Shown: positions 7,811 through 16,534 of the stretch, piece after piece
Numbering within the stretch: position 1 is the stretch's first letter
Layout: the number at the start of each line of letters is the position of its first letter
NCBI GenBank assembly: GCA_964488865.1
Contig: CAZAWR010000053.1
Location: forward strand, 1-64,000
Direction: 5' to 3'
Source of the DNA: MWCO01 sp964488865
GTDB taxonomy: Bacteria > Myxococcota_A > Polyangia > Polyangiales > Polyangiaceae
Length of the DNA: 64,000 nucleotides
Position numbers and translations under genes: made by a program
The notes under the pieces: model-generated
Database searches by the model: none
Told to the model about the DNA's origin: nothing
Seen by the model: only the letters and a program-made list of their open reading frames with translations

Positions 7811-8944
7811 ATGAACCTCACTCCGCAAGCGCAGCATCTGGTGGCTCGAGCACGGGCCCTTGCGCAGGAATCGTGCTCGTGGCGATGCAACGTGGTTCAC
7901 TTGCTCTGGGCCCTCATGGAGCATGAACCGGGGGAAGAAGCCAGGAGACTGCGGTCATCATGCAAGCATGCCATGGGGAGCCTCGTGCGGCGGCCCGAGG
8001 AACTGCCGCCGCTCGACGAGGCAGTCGTGGAAATGCTCGCCGCGGACAGCGTACCGACGGACCCAACCGCTCTGATGGATCTGGTCTGCCACAGCACACT
8101 GCCTTCCCACGTCCGCGACAGCCTCGTAGCGTGGCAGTCGTCGAAGGAGCCGCGGGAGTCGGGGCCGACGGAACCGGAAGAGACCGTCGAACCCAACGTG
8201 CCTTGGATTCGTCTCGAATATTCGAAAGGCAGGACGATCCTCGTTCTGGACCTCGTTCGCGACGGTACGACAGTCCATGCGCGGAAGATGGAAGTGGGCG
8301 CAAGGCGGCGTGCTCTTCAAGGTGAAATCACGGTGGAGACCACCACCCTGAAGTCGGAGAAGAACGCGGAGCGTAGCTTGCAGCGGCGGATCGACACGGC
8401 GCTCGAGCGCGGCTACGCCAGGGTCGAGTCTGTCCTGCTTCCGCTCCCATCGGCTTCCAGCGGGGAGTTGCGGCGCCAGGAGCAAGAACGCCTTCGAGCG
8501 GAGCGCCAGCGGCGCATGGAACGCTTCGAGGACGATGTCCTTCGATTCTTCCGGGCATGGGCTGCGCTCGGTCACGATCCCGAGCGGACGTTCTACCAGG
8601 AGGCGCAGGTCCTCTTCCAGGCGGGCAAGGCGTCACGGGGAGTCTGGAACGACCTTGCAACGTCGTGCGTCGCACTGGCCGCGGATCTCTTCGGTGTTCG
8701 TTTCCTCCATCGAACCGAGATCGACGAGGAACATGGGACGATCGGCGACGTGGCAAGGCACCGGTTCGCCGACTTCTACGTAAGCCCCTCGAACGTTGCT
8801 CGCTTGGCAGTCGAAAAGATCCGGCTCGGAGACGGTCGCGTCGACGGGTATTTTCCAGAGTGGCGAGCGAGCATCGAGCCGCTTACCGAGCCGGAAGACG
8901 AGGTCTCCCGCGCAAGAAAGCGCTTCAGGGACACTCTTGGATGA
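7811..8944 (+). CDS. Protein with Clp-N-like and WGR-like domains
   Basis: I do not recognise a named family for this 377-residue protein. Residues 1-45 (LTPQAQHLVARARALAQE then VVHLLWALMEHE) look like one repeat of the ClpA/ClpB N-terminal domain. Residues about 135-215 (RLEYSKGRTILVLDLVRDG, ending AARGYARV-like) resemble a divergent WGR fold. Residues 225-260 form a highly charged helix (ELRRQEQERLRAERQRRMER), and the C-terminal 110 residues appear globular. The frame is open further upstream, but ATG 7811 is the first start that yields the Clp-N-like motif. It stands alone on the plus strand with the ATPase gene converging 21 bp away. Both domain calls are by eye. Confidence 0.7.
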   Translation: MNLTPQAQHLVARARALAQESCSWRCNVVHLLWALMEHEPGEEARRLRSSCKHAMGSLVRRPEELPPLDEAVVEMLAADSVPTDPTALMDLVCHSTLPSHVRDSLVAWQSSKEPRESGPTEPEETVEPNVPWIRLEYSKGRTILVLDLVRDGTTVHARKMEVGARRRALQGEITVETTTLKSEKNAERSLQRRIDTALERGYARVESVLLPLPSASSGELRRQEQERLRAERQRRMERFEDDVLRFFRAWAALGHDPERTFYQEAQVLFQAGKASRGVWNDLATSCVALAADLFGVRFLHRTEIDEEHGTIGDVARHRFADFYVSPSNVARLAVEKIRLGDGRVDGYFPEWRASIEPLTEPEDEVSRARKRFRDTLG

Positions 8945-8965
8945 GGCCCTGCGGAACCGTCCTCA

Positions 8966-10162
8966 TCATCCCGCGGTCACGCGGCGGATCTCCTCGATCG
9001 TCGTGACCCCCGCCGTGACCTTGTCGAACCCCGCCCTTCGCAACGACGGCACCCGCCGGTTTCGCAGCAGCTCGCGGTACTCCGCCGCCGTCGACTTGGT
9101 CTTGATGAGAGCACGCATCTCGTCGTCGATCTCGAGGACTTGGTAGATGCCCGTGCGTCCGAGGTAGCCCGTGTGATGGCAGCTCGGACAGCCGCGAGGC
9201 TTCACGACCTCGGCGCCTTCGGTGAGCAGGATCTCGTCGCCGTCCCAGAAGTCGGACTCGAGGGGCACCTGGTCGAGGCAGTGGGGGCACACCACACGGA
9301 CGAGTCGCTGTGCGATCACGCCGGACAGCGCGTTGGCGATGATCCAGGGCTCGATGCCGAGGTCGACCAGCCGAACGATCGTCTCGACCGCGTCCGACGT
9401 GTGGAGCGTGGACATGACCAGGTGGCCTGTGAGTGCGGCTTGCAGCGCGATGCCTGAGGTTTCGGCGTCGCGGATTTCGCCTACGAGGATGACGTCGGGG
9501 TCTTGTCGCAAGGCAGCGCGCAGCCCGGCGGCGAAGGTGAAGCCCTGCCGCACGTTGGTTTGACCCTGTGTGATCGTGTAGAGCTCGACCTCGATCGGGT
9601 CCTCGAGGGTCAGCACGTTGACCTTTGCGGTGTCGATGAGCTGCAGGAGTGCGTACAGGGTCGAGGTTTTCCCCGAGCCCGTGGGCCCGCAGGTGACGAG
9701 GAACCCCTGAGGCTGCTGCACGAGGTGGCGTGTGCGCTGCTGCGTCTCGGGGGACATGCCCAGGCGATCGAAGGCGATCAGGCTCTGGCCCAGCAGCAGG
9801 CGGAGCACCACCTTCTCGCCTTGCGTGCAAGGAAACGTTGCCGCGCGCAGGTGCACCAGGAAGGGCAGCCCGGTCTCGAGCTTGAACTGTCCGTCTTGCG
9901 GCAAACGTCGCTCCGAGATGTCCATGCGGGAGAGCACCTTGATGCGCGACACCACCTGCGGCGCCACGTCGAGCCCGATGCTCGGTTGTTCCACCAGGTA
10001 GCCGTCGATGCGAAAGCGCACGCGCACGCGGTCCCACTTGGGCTCGATGTGGATGTCGCTTGCGCCCATCGTGACGGCGCGACCGACGACCTCGTCGAGA
10101 ATGGCGACGGCGTCGCCCTCGACGAAGGGGTTGGGATCAGGTTGGGGGGAGTCGTCTTCCAT
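8966..10162 (-). CDS. GspE/PulE/PilB-type secretion ATPase, short form
   Basis: This is a hexameric-type ATPase of the type II secretion/type IV pilus family. Of 398 residues, about 15-140 form the N2-type domain (GASDIHIEPKWDRVRVRFRID). Walker A is GPTGSGKTST (about 158-167), the Asp box and Walker B DPDVILVGEIRD lie near 221-232, and His box STLHTSDA follows. A zinc-binding pair, CPHC (about 291) and CPSC (about 325), marks the GspE/PilB branch rather than PilT. The N1E domain, which docks to the inner-membrane platform, is absent: the family is usually 500-570 residues. No other pilus or secretion gene is adjacent. It overlaps the HAD phosphatase gene by 26 bp. Confidence 0.92.
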   Translation of the reverse strand: MEDDSPQPDPNPFVEGDAVAILDEVVGRAVTMGASDIHIEPKWDRVRVRFRIDGYLVEQPSIGLDVAPQVVSRIKVLSRMDISERRLPQDGQFKLETGLPFLVHLRAATFPCTQGEKVVLRLLLGQSLIAFDRLGMSPETQQRTRHLVQQPQGFLVTCGPTGSGKTSTLYALLQLIDTAKVNVLTLEDPIEVELYTITQGQTNVRQGFTFAAGLRAALRQDPDVILVGEIRDAETSGIALQAALTGHLVMSTLHTSDAVETIVRLVDLGIEPWIIANALSGVIAQRLVRVVCPHCLDQVPLESDFWDGDEILLTEGAEVVKPRGCPSCHHTGYLGRTGIYQVLEIDDEMRALIKTKSTAAEYRELLRNRRVPSLRRAGFDKVTAGVTTIEEIRRVTAG

Positions 10163-10751
10163 GGCGGCCTTTCGCGCCGTTGATCCAGGGGCGCACGTCG
10201 AAGGGAATCATGCCGGCGCGACGGGCCGCTTCGAGCCCGAGGTCGGCGTCCTCGAAGACCTGGCAGTCTTTCGGGTCCGCCCTCATCCTGCGCGCGCACT
10301 CGAGGAAGGTATCTGGCTCGGGTTTGTGCCGCGCCACGTCCTGGCTCGAGACGAGGATGTCGAAGTAGGGGCGAAGGCCCACGGCGTCGATCGTCGTCCA
10401 GGCCACCTCGCGAGTTGCGCCCGTGCCCAGGGCCATCGGGAGCTTTCCGAAGCAGTCCTTCACGACCTGCACGACGGGGTGGATGGGCTGGACGCGGGGG
10501 ATCAAACGCATGAAGCCGGCCTCCTTGTCGGCGGTCACGGCGACCGGATCGATCGCGAGGTGGTGATCGCGCGCGATCGTCTCGAGGATCTGGCGGGCGG
10601 GCATTCCCGCCATCGCGAAGAACACCGTCTCGTCGAAGGGAAAGCCGTGACGTCGAGAGGCATCCATCCAGGCGATGAAGTGCAGGGGCATGGTGTCGGC
10701 GAGGGTGCCGTCGATGTCGAACACGAGGGCTCGGGCTGCGGGGTCGAGCAT
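10137..10751 (-). CDS. HAD-family sugar-phosphatase/phosphoglucomutase-like hydrolase
   Basis: The 204-residue protein belongs to the haloacid dehalogenase superfamily, beta-phosphoglucomutase/YqaB-like group. Motif I is DIDGTLADT (nucleophile Asp about residue 12), motif II is the LGTGATRE Thr region, motif III Lys lies in KPEPDTF, and motif IV is FEDADLGLEAARRAGM. A cap domain lies between motif I and II. ATG 10751 is chosen as the methionine nearest the first strand; the frame is open to 11009. It is first in a two-gene operon with the secretion-type ATPase, whose start lies inside its 3' end. The substrate is probably a small sugar phosphate. Confidence 0.9.
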   Translation of the reverse strand: MLDPAARALVFDIDGTLADTMPLHFIAWMDASRRHGFPFDETVFFAMAGMPARQILETIARDHHLAIDPVAVTADKEAGFMRLIPRVQPIHPVVQVVKDCFGKLPMALGTGATREVAWTTIDAVGLRPYFDILVSSQDVARHKPEPDTFLECARRMRADPKDCQVFEDADLGLEAARRAGMIPFDVRPWINGAKGRHGRRLPPT

Positions 10752-10843
10752 GGTCGCGGGAACGGTAGCACTCTGCCGACGGGCGGTGGGCGATGTCGCT
10801 AGGGTGCGTTGCGAGATCGTGATGTCCATGCCAACATGGCGCG

Positions 10844-13800
10844 ATGCGTGGCTGCCTGTTGTCGAGGGCACGGTGCCTTCCCCTGGGTTTTTGCGCCGTT
10901 GCCGCTTGCACGGGTCACGCCACGACAGGCCACGACGACCCTCGGCGAGGTCCGATGCCAGCATCCGAGGCCGCGTCCCCAGAGCGTCCGTACACACCCT
11001 TGTCGTCAAGGTGGCAGCCCACCAGCGACCTGCCGCTGCCGGTGGAGTCCCACTCGGCCGTCCAGCTCGCCACGGGCAAGGTGCTCATCGCCGGGGGGGA
11101 CGTCTTCGGGGCAGGGCTCTGGGCAGAGTACGACCCGCAAACCGGGCGGTTCGCTTCCGGCTCCTTGCTTCGGCTCCGGTCGCGTCCCAGCGTCACGTTG
11201 CTGAAGGACGGGCGCGTGCTGGTTGCGGGGGGCCGCGACGGCGACGAGGCCGATGCCTCCGCGGAAGTCTTCGACCCGAGCACCGGGGAGTGGAGCGCCA
11301 CCGGCTCCATGAACGAGGCGCGCTGGAAACACACCGCCACGCTCCTTACGTCCGGCGAGGTGCTGGTCGTGGGCGGGGCGGGCACCGGGTCCGTACTTCG
11401 GTCGGCAGAGCTCTACGATCCCACCTCAGGCTCTTTCGCCGTGCGCGAAGAGCTCGATACCCCGCGGGCCGACCACACGGCGACGAGGCTTCCTTCGGGG
11501 GACGTGCTCGTCACCGGAGGCCTGCACGAGTCCGCGCATTCGCTGGTGTATCGCACTTCCTCGCGCACGTTCGAGCCCGCCGCCCCGATGTCTCGGCCGC
11601 GCAAGAACCACTCCGCCACGCTCTTGCTCGACGGACGTGTGCTCGTGGCCGGCGGCAAAGCCGGGCTGGACGAGGCGGACGGAGCGGAGGTCTACGACCC
11701 GTCGATGGACACGTTTACGTTGGCGGGCAAGATGTCCGTGCGGCGGTCGAGCCACCGAGCGACGGGGCTGCCGAGCGGGCGGGTCTTGATCACGGGGGGG
11801 GAGAGTGGTGGTGTGCCGGTCGCGAGTGTCGAGCTGTTCGACCCGTTCACGAGTAAGTTCGAGGCGGCCGAATCGCTGACGACCGCGCGGGCCTCGCATG
11901 CGGCGCTGTTGCTTCAAACCGGCAAGGTGCTCGTGACGGGGGGAAGGACGCTCGAGGGCGTGTCGTTCACGGCCGAGCAGTTCGATCCCGACGTGTTCGA
12001 GGGGTTCTCCCTGGGGGCCATGTTCACCCCCCGACTCGCGCCTGCCGCGGCGTTGTTGCCGTCGGGAGAGGTGTTGGTTGCCGCTGGCTCCGAGCAAGTG
12101 TCCGCGGAGCTTTGCCATGCAACGCGGGGATGCCGAACGGTGGATCCGCCGTCGCACGACCTGGTCTTCCCGGAGGTGGTGAGCCTTCCTTCGGGCGACG
12201 TGGTGATCGTTGGCGGTCAGAGCGCTGCCGATAACTCCGTGAGCCGGGCGGTGGAGGTGTATCGCGTCGAGACTGGTACCTTCGAGTCTCCGGCCGAGCT
12301 GCCGGTTCCGCTCACAGGCCACGCAACGTCGCTCTTGCCGGGAGAGAAGGTGTTGATCGCGGGGGGCCATGACGGCGTGAGCGTGCAGAGCTCGGCCTAT
12401 GTCTTCGACCCCGCCGAGGGGACGATCGAGTCCACCGGGCCGATGCTCTCACCGCGGTTTGCGTGCACCGCCACGCGCCTCGACGGCGGTCGGGTGGTGT
12501 TTGCGGGCGGGCTCGACGACGGGCTCGGGGTCATGGTGTCCGTGGAGGTATACGACCCGGAGTCCGAGGGATTCGAGAGCGGGGGAGGGCTAGCGACGCC
12601 TCGGTGCTATCACTCGGCTACGCCTGTGGAGGGTGGAGTCTTGTTTGTGGGCGGGTTCGACGAGAGCGGCCCCCTGTCCACCATAGAGCGGTACGACGCC
12701 GCGGCGAAGACCTCCAAGGTGCTTGGGAGCCTGAAGCACGGGCGTGGGCATCACACGGCCACGCCGCTTCCGTCCGGCAAGGTGCTTGTGGCGGGCGGTT
12801 CCAAGGTGCGCGACTTCGAGACTCTCGCGGACTACGCGAACTGGGTCTCCGAGGCCGAGCTCGTCGATCCCGACACAGGCGCCTCCGAGCTCGTGGGGAG
12901 CTTCCGATGGCCGCGCCTGTTTCACAGGGCCGTCGCGCTCACGGACGGACGCGTCATGGTTCTCGGGGGACGGACGGACGCGTGGTGGTGGCGCCCGCTC
13001 GAGATCTTCGACTTCGCTTCGAGAACGTTCACAAGCCCCGTCGACTACCTCGCAGAGATCCCCGTCGAGCCTTCCGTGCAGCTCTTGCCTGACGGGGACA
13101 TCCTCGTGGCAGGGGGCGTTCCCCCTACTACCGAAGCTCGCGTCGTCAACCCGCGCGAGCACTCCTCCGTCGTCTGCGGCTCCCTGAGCCAGCCCGGCGG
13201 ACGGCAGAAGACCACTTTGCTGGACGACAGCCACGTGCTCCTGGCGGGGGGCACCAGGGACAACGTCGCTGTCGCCACGGCAGACCTCTACGACATAGCG
13301 CAACGCACCTTCTCCCCCGTAGGGTCGATGGCGTCAGCGAGAAGAGGTCATGCCCTGACGCGATTGCCGTCGGGTGCCGTCCTCGTCACCGGGGGCATCG
13401 ACGACGGGTACCGGACACTGGCTTCCGCCGAACTCTACGACCCTGCGTCGCGGCAGTTCGCGACCGTGGGCGACATGCTCCATCCGAGGCACGGCCACGC
13501 AACGGTGCTGCTGCCCTCGGGACAGGTGCTTGTCGTCGGGGGCCTCGACGGCGCCACGGCCGTGACCGCCACGGAGGTGTTCGACCCGTCGACGGGCGCG
13601 TTCCAACCGTTCGAGGTTGCCACGCCGGGGGGAAGCGTGCTCGCGGTCCCCCTGCCCACCGGGGACCCGTTGGTCGCCGGCAATGCCACCGCTTTCCGCC
13701 TCGACCTCGACTCCTCGTCCCTTCACTTCTTCGCTGACACCCCCGTCCACCCCGTCGCCTTGTTACCCAGAATCGGTGGCGAGGTGCTCGTCTGCGGCGG

Positions 13801-14872
13801 TGACCGCTGCGCGCGGCTCGACGCGTCGGTGTCGTGGCCTAGTGTGCCTACCCCCATGCTCAGCTTCGCCTCCTGGTTGGTGGACCTGCCCTCCACTGAC
13901 CTGTTCGTGGCAGGCGGCTCCGTGGGTGTGGAAGGCCAACCGGGCGAACCCTCCGCCTTCCAGCTTCGTCGCTCCGACGGCGCTCGGCTTCCGGTCGTCC
14001 AGGATGTGACGGTCGAGGACGCCGAAACCCCTCGGATCACGATCCATGGCGCCCGATTCGCCACATCGCCCGCCTCCGACAGCGTGGCGATCGATGCCCC
14101 CCCGGCAGTCGTGTTCCGGTCGTCCGGCCACGGAACCGTCTCCTTCCCCGTGCATTCCTGGGCCGATGGACTCATCTCCGCGTCGTCCCCGGCCACGGTC
14201 TACCACGGCCCTGGTTGGCTTCACGTGATCGTGGAAGGGGTGCCCAGCGAGGGTCGTTTTCTCGTCCTTCCTCCCGCATCGTCCGGCACACGCTGCGAGG
14301 TCGCGGACCAGTGCGCGTCGGGGTACTGCGTGGAGGGCGTTTGCTGCGACGACGCGTGTGAAGGACCGTGCGTCACCTGTCTAGCCGCATATCAAGCCGA
14401 GGGGCGGGACGGTGTCTGCGGGTTCGTCGCGCAGGGTGAGGACCCGCGCGTCGGCTGCGAGGGGGCGTCGGCGGACACCTGCTGGCAGGACGGCACGTGC
14501 GACGGGCAAGGCGCGTGCGCGCTGTACGCCGACGGGACCCAATGCCGCAAGGATGGGCGGTGCGAGTCGGGAACGTGCTTGCGGTGCAATGACGCCAGGG
14601 ATGCCGTGCTTGCGGGAGATTCGATCGTATCCTGTGCGCCCTTTGCGTGCCGGGACGGCGGTTGTCTGTCGTCGTGCCGGTCGCAGTTGGACTGTGCGCC
14701 TACGTATCGGTGTGGGGCGGACGGCCGGTGTTTGGCGCTTCGGCCTGCGGTGGCCCAGACGGACCCGGGCTCGTGTTCTGTCGGGTCGGCACCGCGACCG
14801 GGGCTATCGGGATGGTGGGGTGTGTGCTTGGCGCTCGCGTTGGTGCGGCGCAGGCTCGGGTTGGTCTTGTGA
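10844..14872 (+). CDS. Giant Kelch-repeat lipoprotein with MYXO-CTERM-like tail
   Basis: The 1,342-residue exported protein has an N-terminal signal with lipobox FCAVAAC (Cys about 22). From about 60 to 1,040 there are some 20 Kelch-type blades, each with a 'G-x-V-L-V-x-G-G' strand (for example GKVLIAGGD, GRVLITGGE) and a 'LYDP-x-T/S-x-F' strand, probably three beta-propellers. A TIG-like beta-sandwich (about 1,045-1,145) precedes a Cys-rich stretch (CASGYCVEGVCCDDACEG) usual in myxobacterial surface proteins. The last 35 residues, from GSCSVGS through a hydrophobic stretch to RRRL, look like a MYXO-CTERM sorting signal. It is followed 15 bp later by the 5'-nucleotidase-like lipoprotein gene, probably in one operon. 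It is likely a surface adhesin or scaffold. Confidence 0.9.
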   Translation: MRGCLLSRARCLPLGFCAVAACTGHATTGHDDPRRGPMPASEAASPERPYTPLSSRWQPTSDLPLPVESHSAVQLATGKVLIAGGDVFGAGLWAEYDPQTGRFASGSLLRLRSRPSVTLLKDGRVLVAGGRDGDEADASAEVFDPSTGEWSATGSMNEARWKHTATLLTSGEVLVVGGAGTGSVLRSAELYDPTSGSFAVREELDTPRADHTATRLPSGDVLVTGGLHESAHSLVYRTSSRTFEPAAPMSRPRKNHSATLLLDGRVLVAGGKAGLDEADGAEVYDPSMDTFTLAGKMSVRRSSHRATGLPSGRVLITGGESGGVPVASVELFDPFTSKFEAAESLTTARASHAALLLQTGKVLVTGGRTLEGVSFTAEQFDPDVFEGFSLGAMFTPRLAPAAALLPSGEVLVAAGSEQVSAELCHATRGCRTVDPPSHDLVFPEVVSLPSGDVVIVGGQSAADNSVSRAVEVYRVETGTFESPAELPVPLTGHATSLLPGEKVLIAGGHDGVSVQSSAYVFDPAEGTIESTGPMLSPRFACTATRLDGGRVVFAGGLDDGLGVMVSVEVYDPESEGFESGGGLATPRCYHSATPVEGGVLFVGGFDESGPLSTIERYDAAAKTSKVLGSLKHGRGHHTATPLPSGKVLVAGGSKVRDFETLADYANWVSEAELVDPDTGASELVGSFRWPRLFHRAVALTDGRVMVLGGRTDAWWWRPLEIFDFASRTFTSPVDYLAEIPVEPSVQLLPDGDILVAGGVPPTTEARVVNPREHSSVVCGSLSQPGGRQKTTLLDDSHVLLAGGTRDNVAVATADLYDIAQRTFSPVGSMASARRGHALTRLPSGAVLVTGGIDDGYRTLASAELYDPASRQFATVGDMLHPRHGHATVLLPSGQVLVVGGLDGATAVTATEVFDPSTGAFQPFEVATPGGSVLAVPLPTGDPLVAGNATAFRLDLDSSSLHFFADTPVHPVALLPRIGGEVLVCGGDRCARLDASVSWPSVPTPMLSFASWLVDLPSTDLFVAGGSVGVEGQPGEPSAFQLRRSDGARLPVVQDVTVEDAETPRITIHGARFATSPASDSVAIDAPPAVVFRSSGHGTVSFPVHSWADGLISASSPATVYHGPGWLHVIVEGVPSEGRFLVLPPASSGTRCEVADQCASGYCVEGVCCDDACEGPCVTCLAAYQAEGRDGVCGFVAQGEDPRVGCEGASADTCWQDGTCDGQGACALYADGTQCRKDGRCESGTCLRCNDARDAVLAGDSIVSCAPFACRDGGCLSSCRSQLDCAPTYRCGADGRCLALRPAVAQTDPGSCSVGSAPRPGLSGWWGVCLALALVRRRLGLVL

Positions 14873-14887
14873 GGGAGGAGGGGTGTC

Positions 14888-16534
14888 ATGCAATGCAAGG
14901 GTGTTTGGGTTTTGCCGCTGATCGTCGCGGCCTTCGGCTGTGGTTCGGAAGAGGATTCCCCGGCGGGCGGGGCCGACGCCGGGACGGATGGGACCGTCGA
15001 TTCGGACGCGCCTGTTGAGGCAGCCCCGGAGGCATCGCCGGATGTCGCTCCGGATGTCGTCCCGGATGCGTTGCCGGACGTAACCGACGACGTTGCCGAC
15101 GCCGATCCCATCGCGACGATCACGATCTTGCACACGGGGGACGAGAAGGGGACCCTGGAGGCCTCGGAGGTGGGGACCAAGTGGGTCGGGGGGGCGGCGA
15201 ACGTCGTCGGCTGGTGGAAGGAGAAAGAGGGATACGCCCCCGACACGCACCTCGTGCTGAGCAGCGGCGAGAGTTGGCTCGGCTCTGCCTCCTCGACGTG
15301 GCTCAAGGGCAAGAACACGGTCGAGGTCATGAACGCCATGGGTTACCGCGCGGCCACGCTCGGGCCCCGGGACTATGACTTTGGGCGCGACATCCTCGAA
15401 GCGCGCATCGGCGAGGCCGAGTACGACTTCGTGTCCGCCAACACGCTGTACGCGGACACCGGCACCACGGCCGACTACGTGAAGCCGTACACGATCGTCT
15501 CCATCGACGGGATCCAGGTGGCGGTGATCGGGTTGATGCCGACGAATCACGACGTGAACCCCGCGGACGTGGCGGACTTGACGTTTGCCGAGTACGCGCC
15601 GACGGTGGACAAGTACGCGATCGAGGCGCGGTCGGAGGGGGCGGACGTGGTGGTCGTGTTGAGCTCGGTGGACCGGGTGCACATCCTGGGGTTGTTCGAC
15701 GCCATGACGGCGCCCGTGGACGTGGTGTTCGCGGGGAGGTACGGCCAACCCCCGCCGGTATCGGTGCTGATGGGCGAGGTTCCCCTGGTATACAGTGCGG
15801 GATATTGGGCCGGATACCACCGGGTGCGTCTCGAGGTGGACCGGGCGACGCGGCAGGTGATGGGACGCGAGGTGGAGTGGGTGCCGGTGGAGTACGAGGC
15901 GGCTGCGGGCAACCCGGTGACGCCGGACGCTACGATCGATGCGTTGGTGCAGCAGTGGGAGGACGAGGCGGCGGAGGACCTGGGTCAGGAGATCGGGTAC
16001 GCGGGGCAGGTCATCGACGGGTGGGCGCAGTACAACTGGGTGACGGACGCGTGGCTTTGGGCCTATCCGCATGCGGACATTGCGATCCAGAACTCGGGCG
16101 GCCTGAAGGTCCCGCTCGGACCCGGGATCCTCACCGTGGGGGACCTTGTCGAGTACATGCCGCACGAGAACTACGTCTACGAGGCAACGATGACGGGGGC
16201 CCAGGTGTCCGCCAATTTGCAGGCCATGGTCGGCTTCGCGGTCGCTCAGGGCGCCACGGTGGCGGTGGCTGGTCTTCGCTACGACCTGAGCGCGCCGGGG
16301 CTCGACATCCAATTGAGCGACGGCACGCCCCTCGATCTCGGAGCCACGTACACGGTGCTGGTCAACAGCTACATGTACGGAGGCGGGGCGGGCTTCTCCC
16401 ACGATCCCGACCTCGAGATCGTGAAGACAGGCGCACACTACCGCGACCCTGTGATCGCGTGGACGGAGCAGCTCGGGACCTCGCCCACGGATCCGCTCGA
16501 GGCCCACATCGACCCGGTGCCTCGCAATCAATGA
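14888..16534 (+). CDS. 5'-nucleotidase-fold lipoprotein lacking metal ligands
   Basis: The 548-residue protein has a signal peptide (possible lipid Cys about 18 in AAFGC, a weak lipobox), an Asp/Val/Pro-rich linker (about 45-75), and then the two domains of the UshA/5'-nucleotidase family. The C-terminal substrate domain is clear: NSGGLKVPLGPG near 402, VGDLVEYMPHEN and YTVLVNSYMYGGG. In the N-terminal metallophosphatase domain every usual metal-binding motif is altered: HTGDEKG instead of HTND-x-HG, SSGE instead of DAGD, GPRDYD instead of GNHEFD, and FAGRYG instead of GHxH. It is probably a non-enzymatic binding protein. GGAGGAGGGG precedes the ATG. It overlaps the convergent radical SAM gene by 7 bp. 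Confidence 0.88.
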   Translation: MQCKGVWVLPLIVAAFGCGSEEDSPAGGADAGTDGTVDSDAPVEAAPEASPDVAPDVVPDALPDVTDDVADADPIATITILHTGDEKGTLEASEVGTKWVGGAANVVGWWKEKEGYAPDTHLVLSSGESWLGSASSTWLKGKNTVEVMNAMGYRAATLGPRDYDFGRDILEARIGEAEYDFVSANTLYADTGTTADYVKPYTIVSIDGIQVAVIGLMPTNHDVNPADVADLTFAEYAPTVDKYAIEARSEGADVVVVLSSVDRVHILGLFDAMTAPVDVVFAGRYGQPPPVSVLMGEVPLVYSAGYWAGYHRVRLEVDRATRQVMGREVEWVPVEYEAAAGNPVTPDATIDALVQQWEDEAAEDLGQEIGYAGQVIDGWAQYNWVTDAWLWAYPHADIAIQNSGGLKVPLGPGILTVGDLVEYMPHENYVYEATMTGAQVSANLQAMVGFAVAQGATVAVAGLRYDLSAPGLDIQLSDGTPLDLGATYTVLVNSYMYGGGAGFSHDPDLEIVKTGAHYRDPVIAWTEQLGTSPTDPLEAHIDPVPRNQ

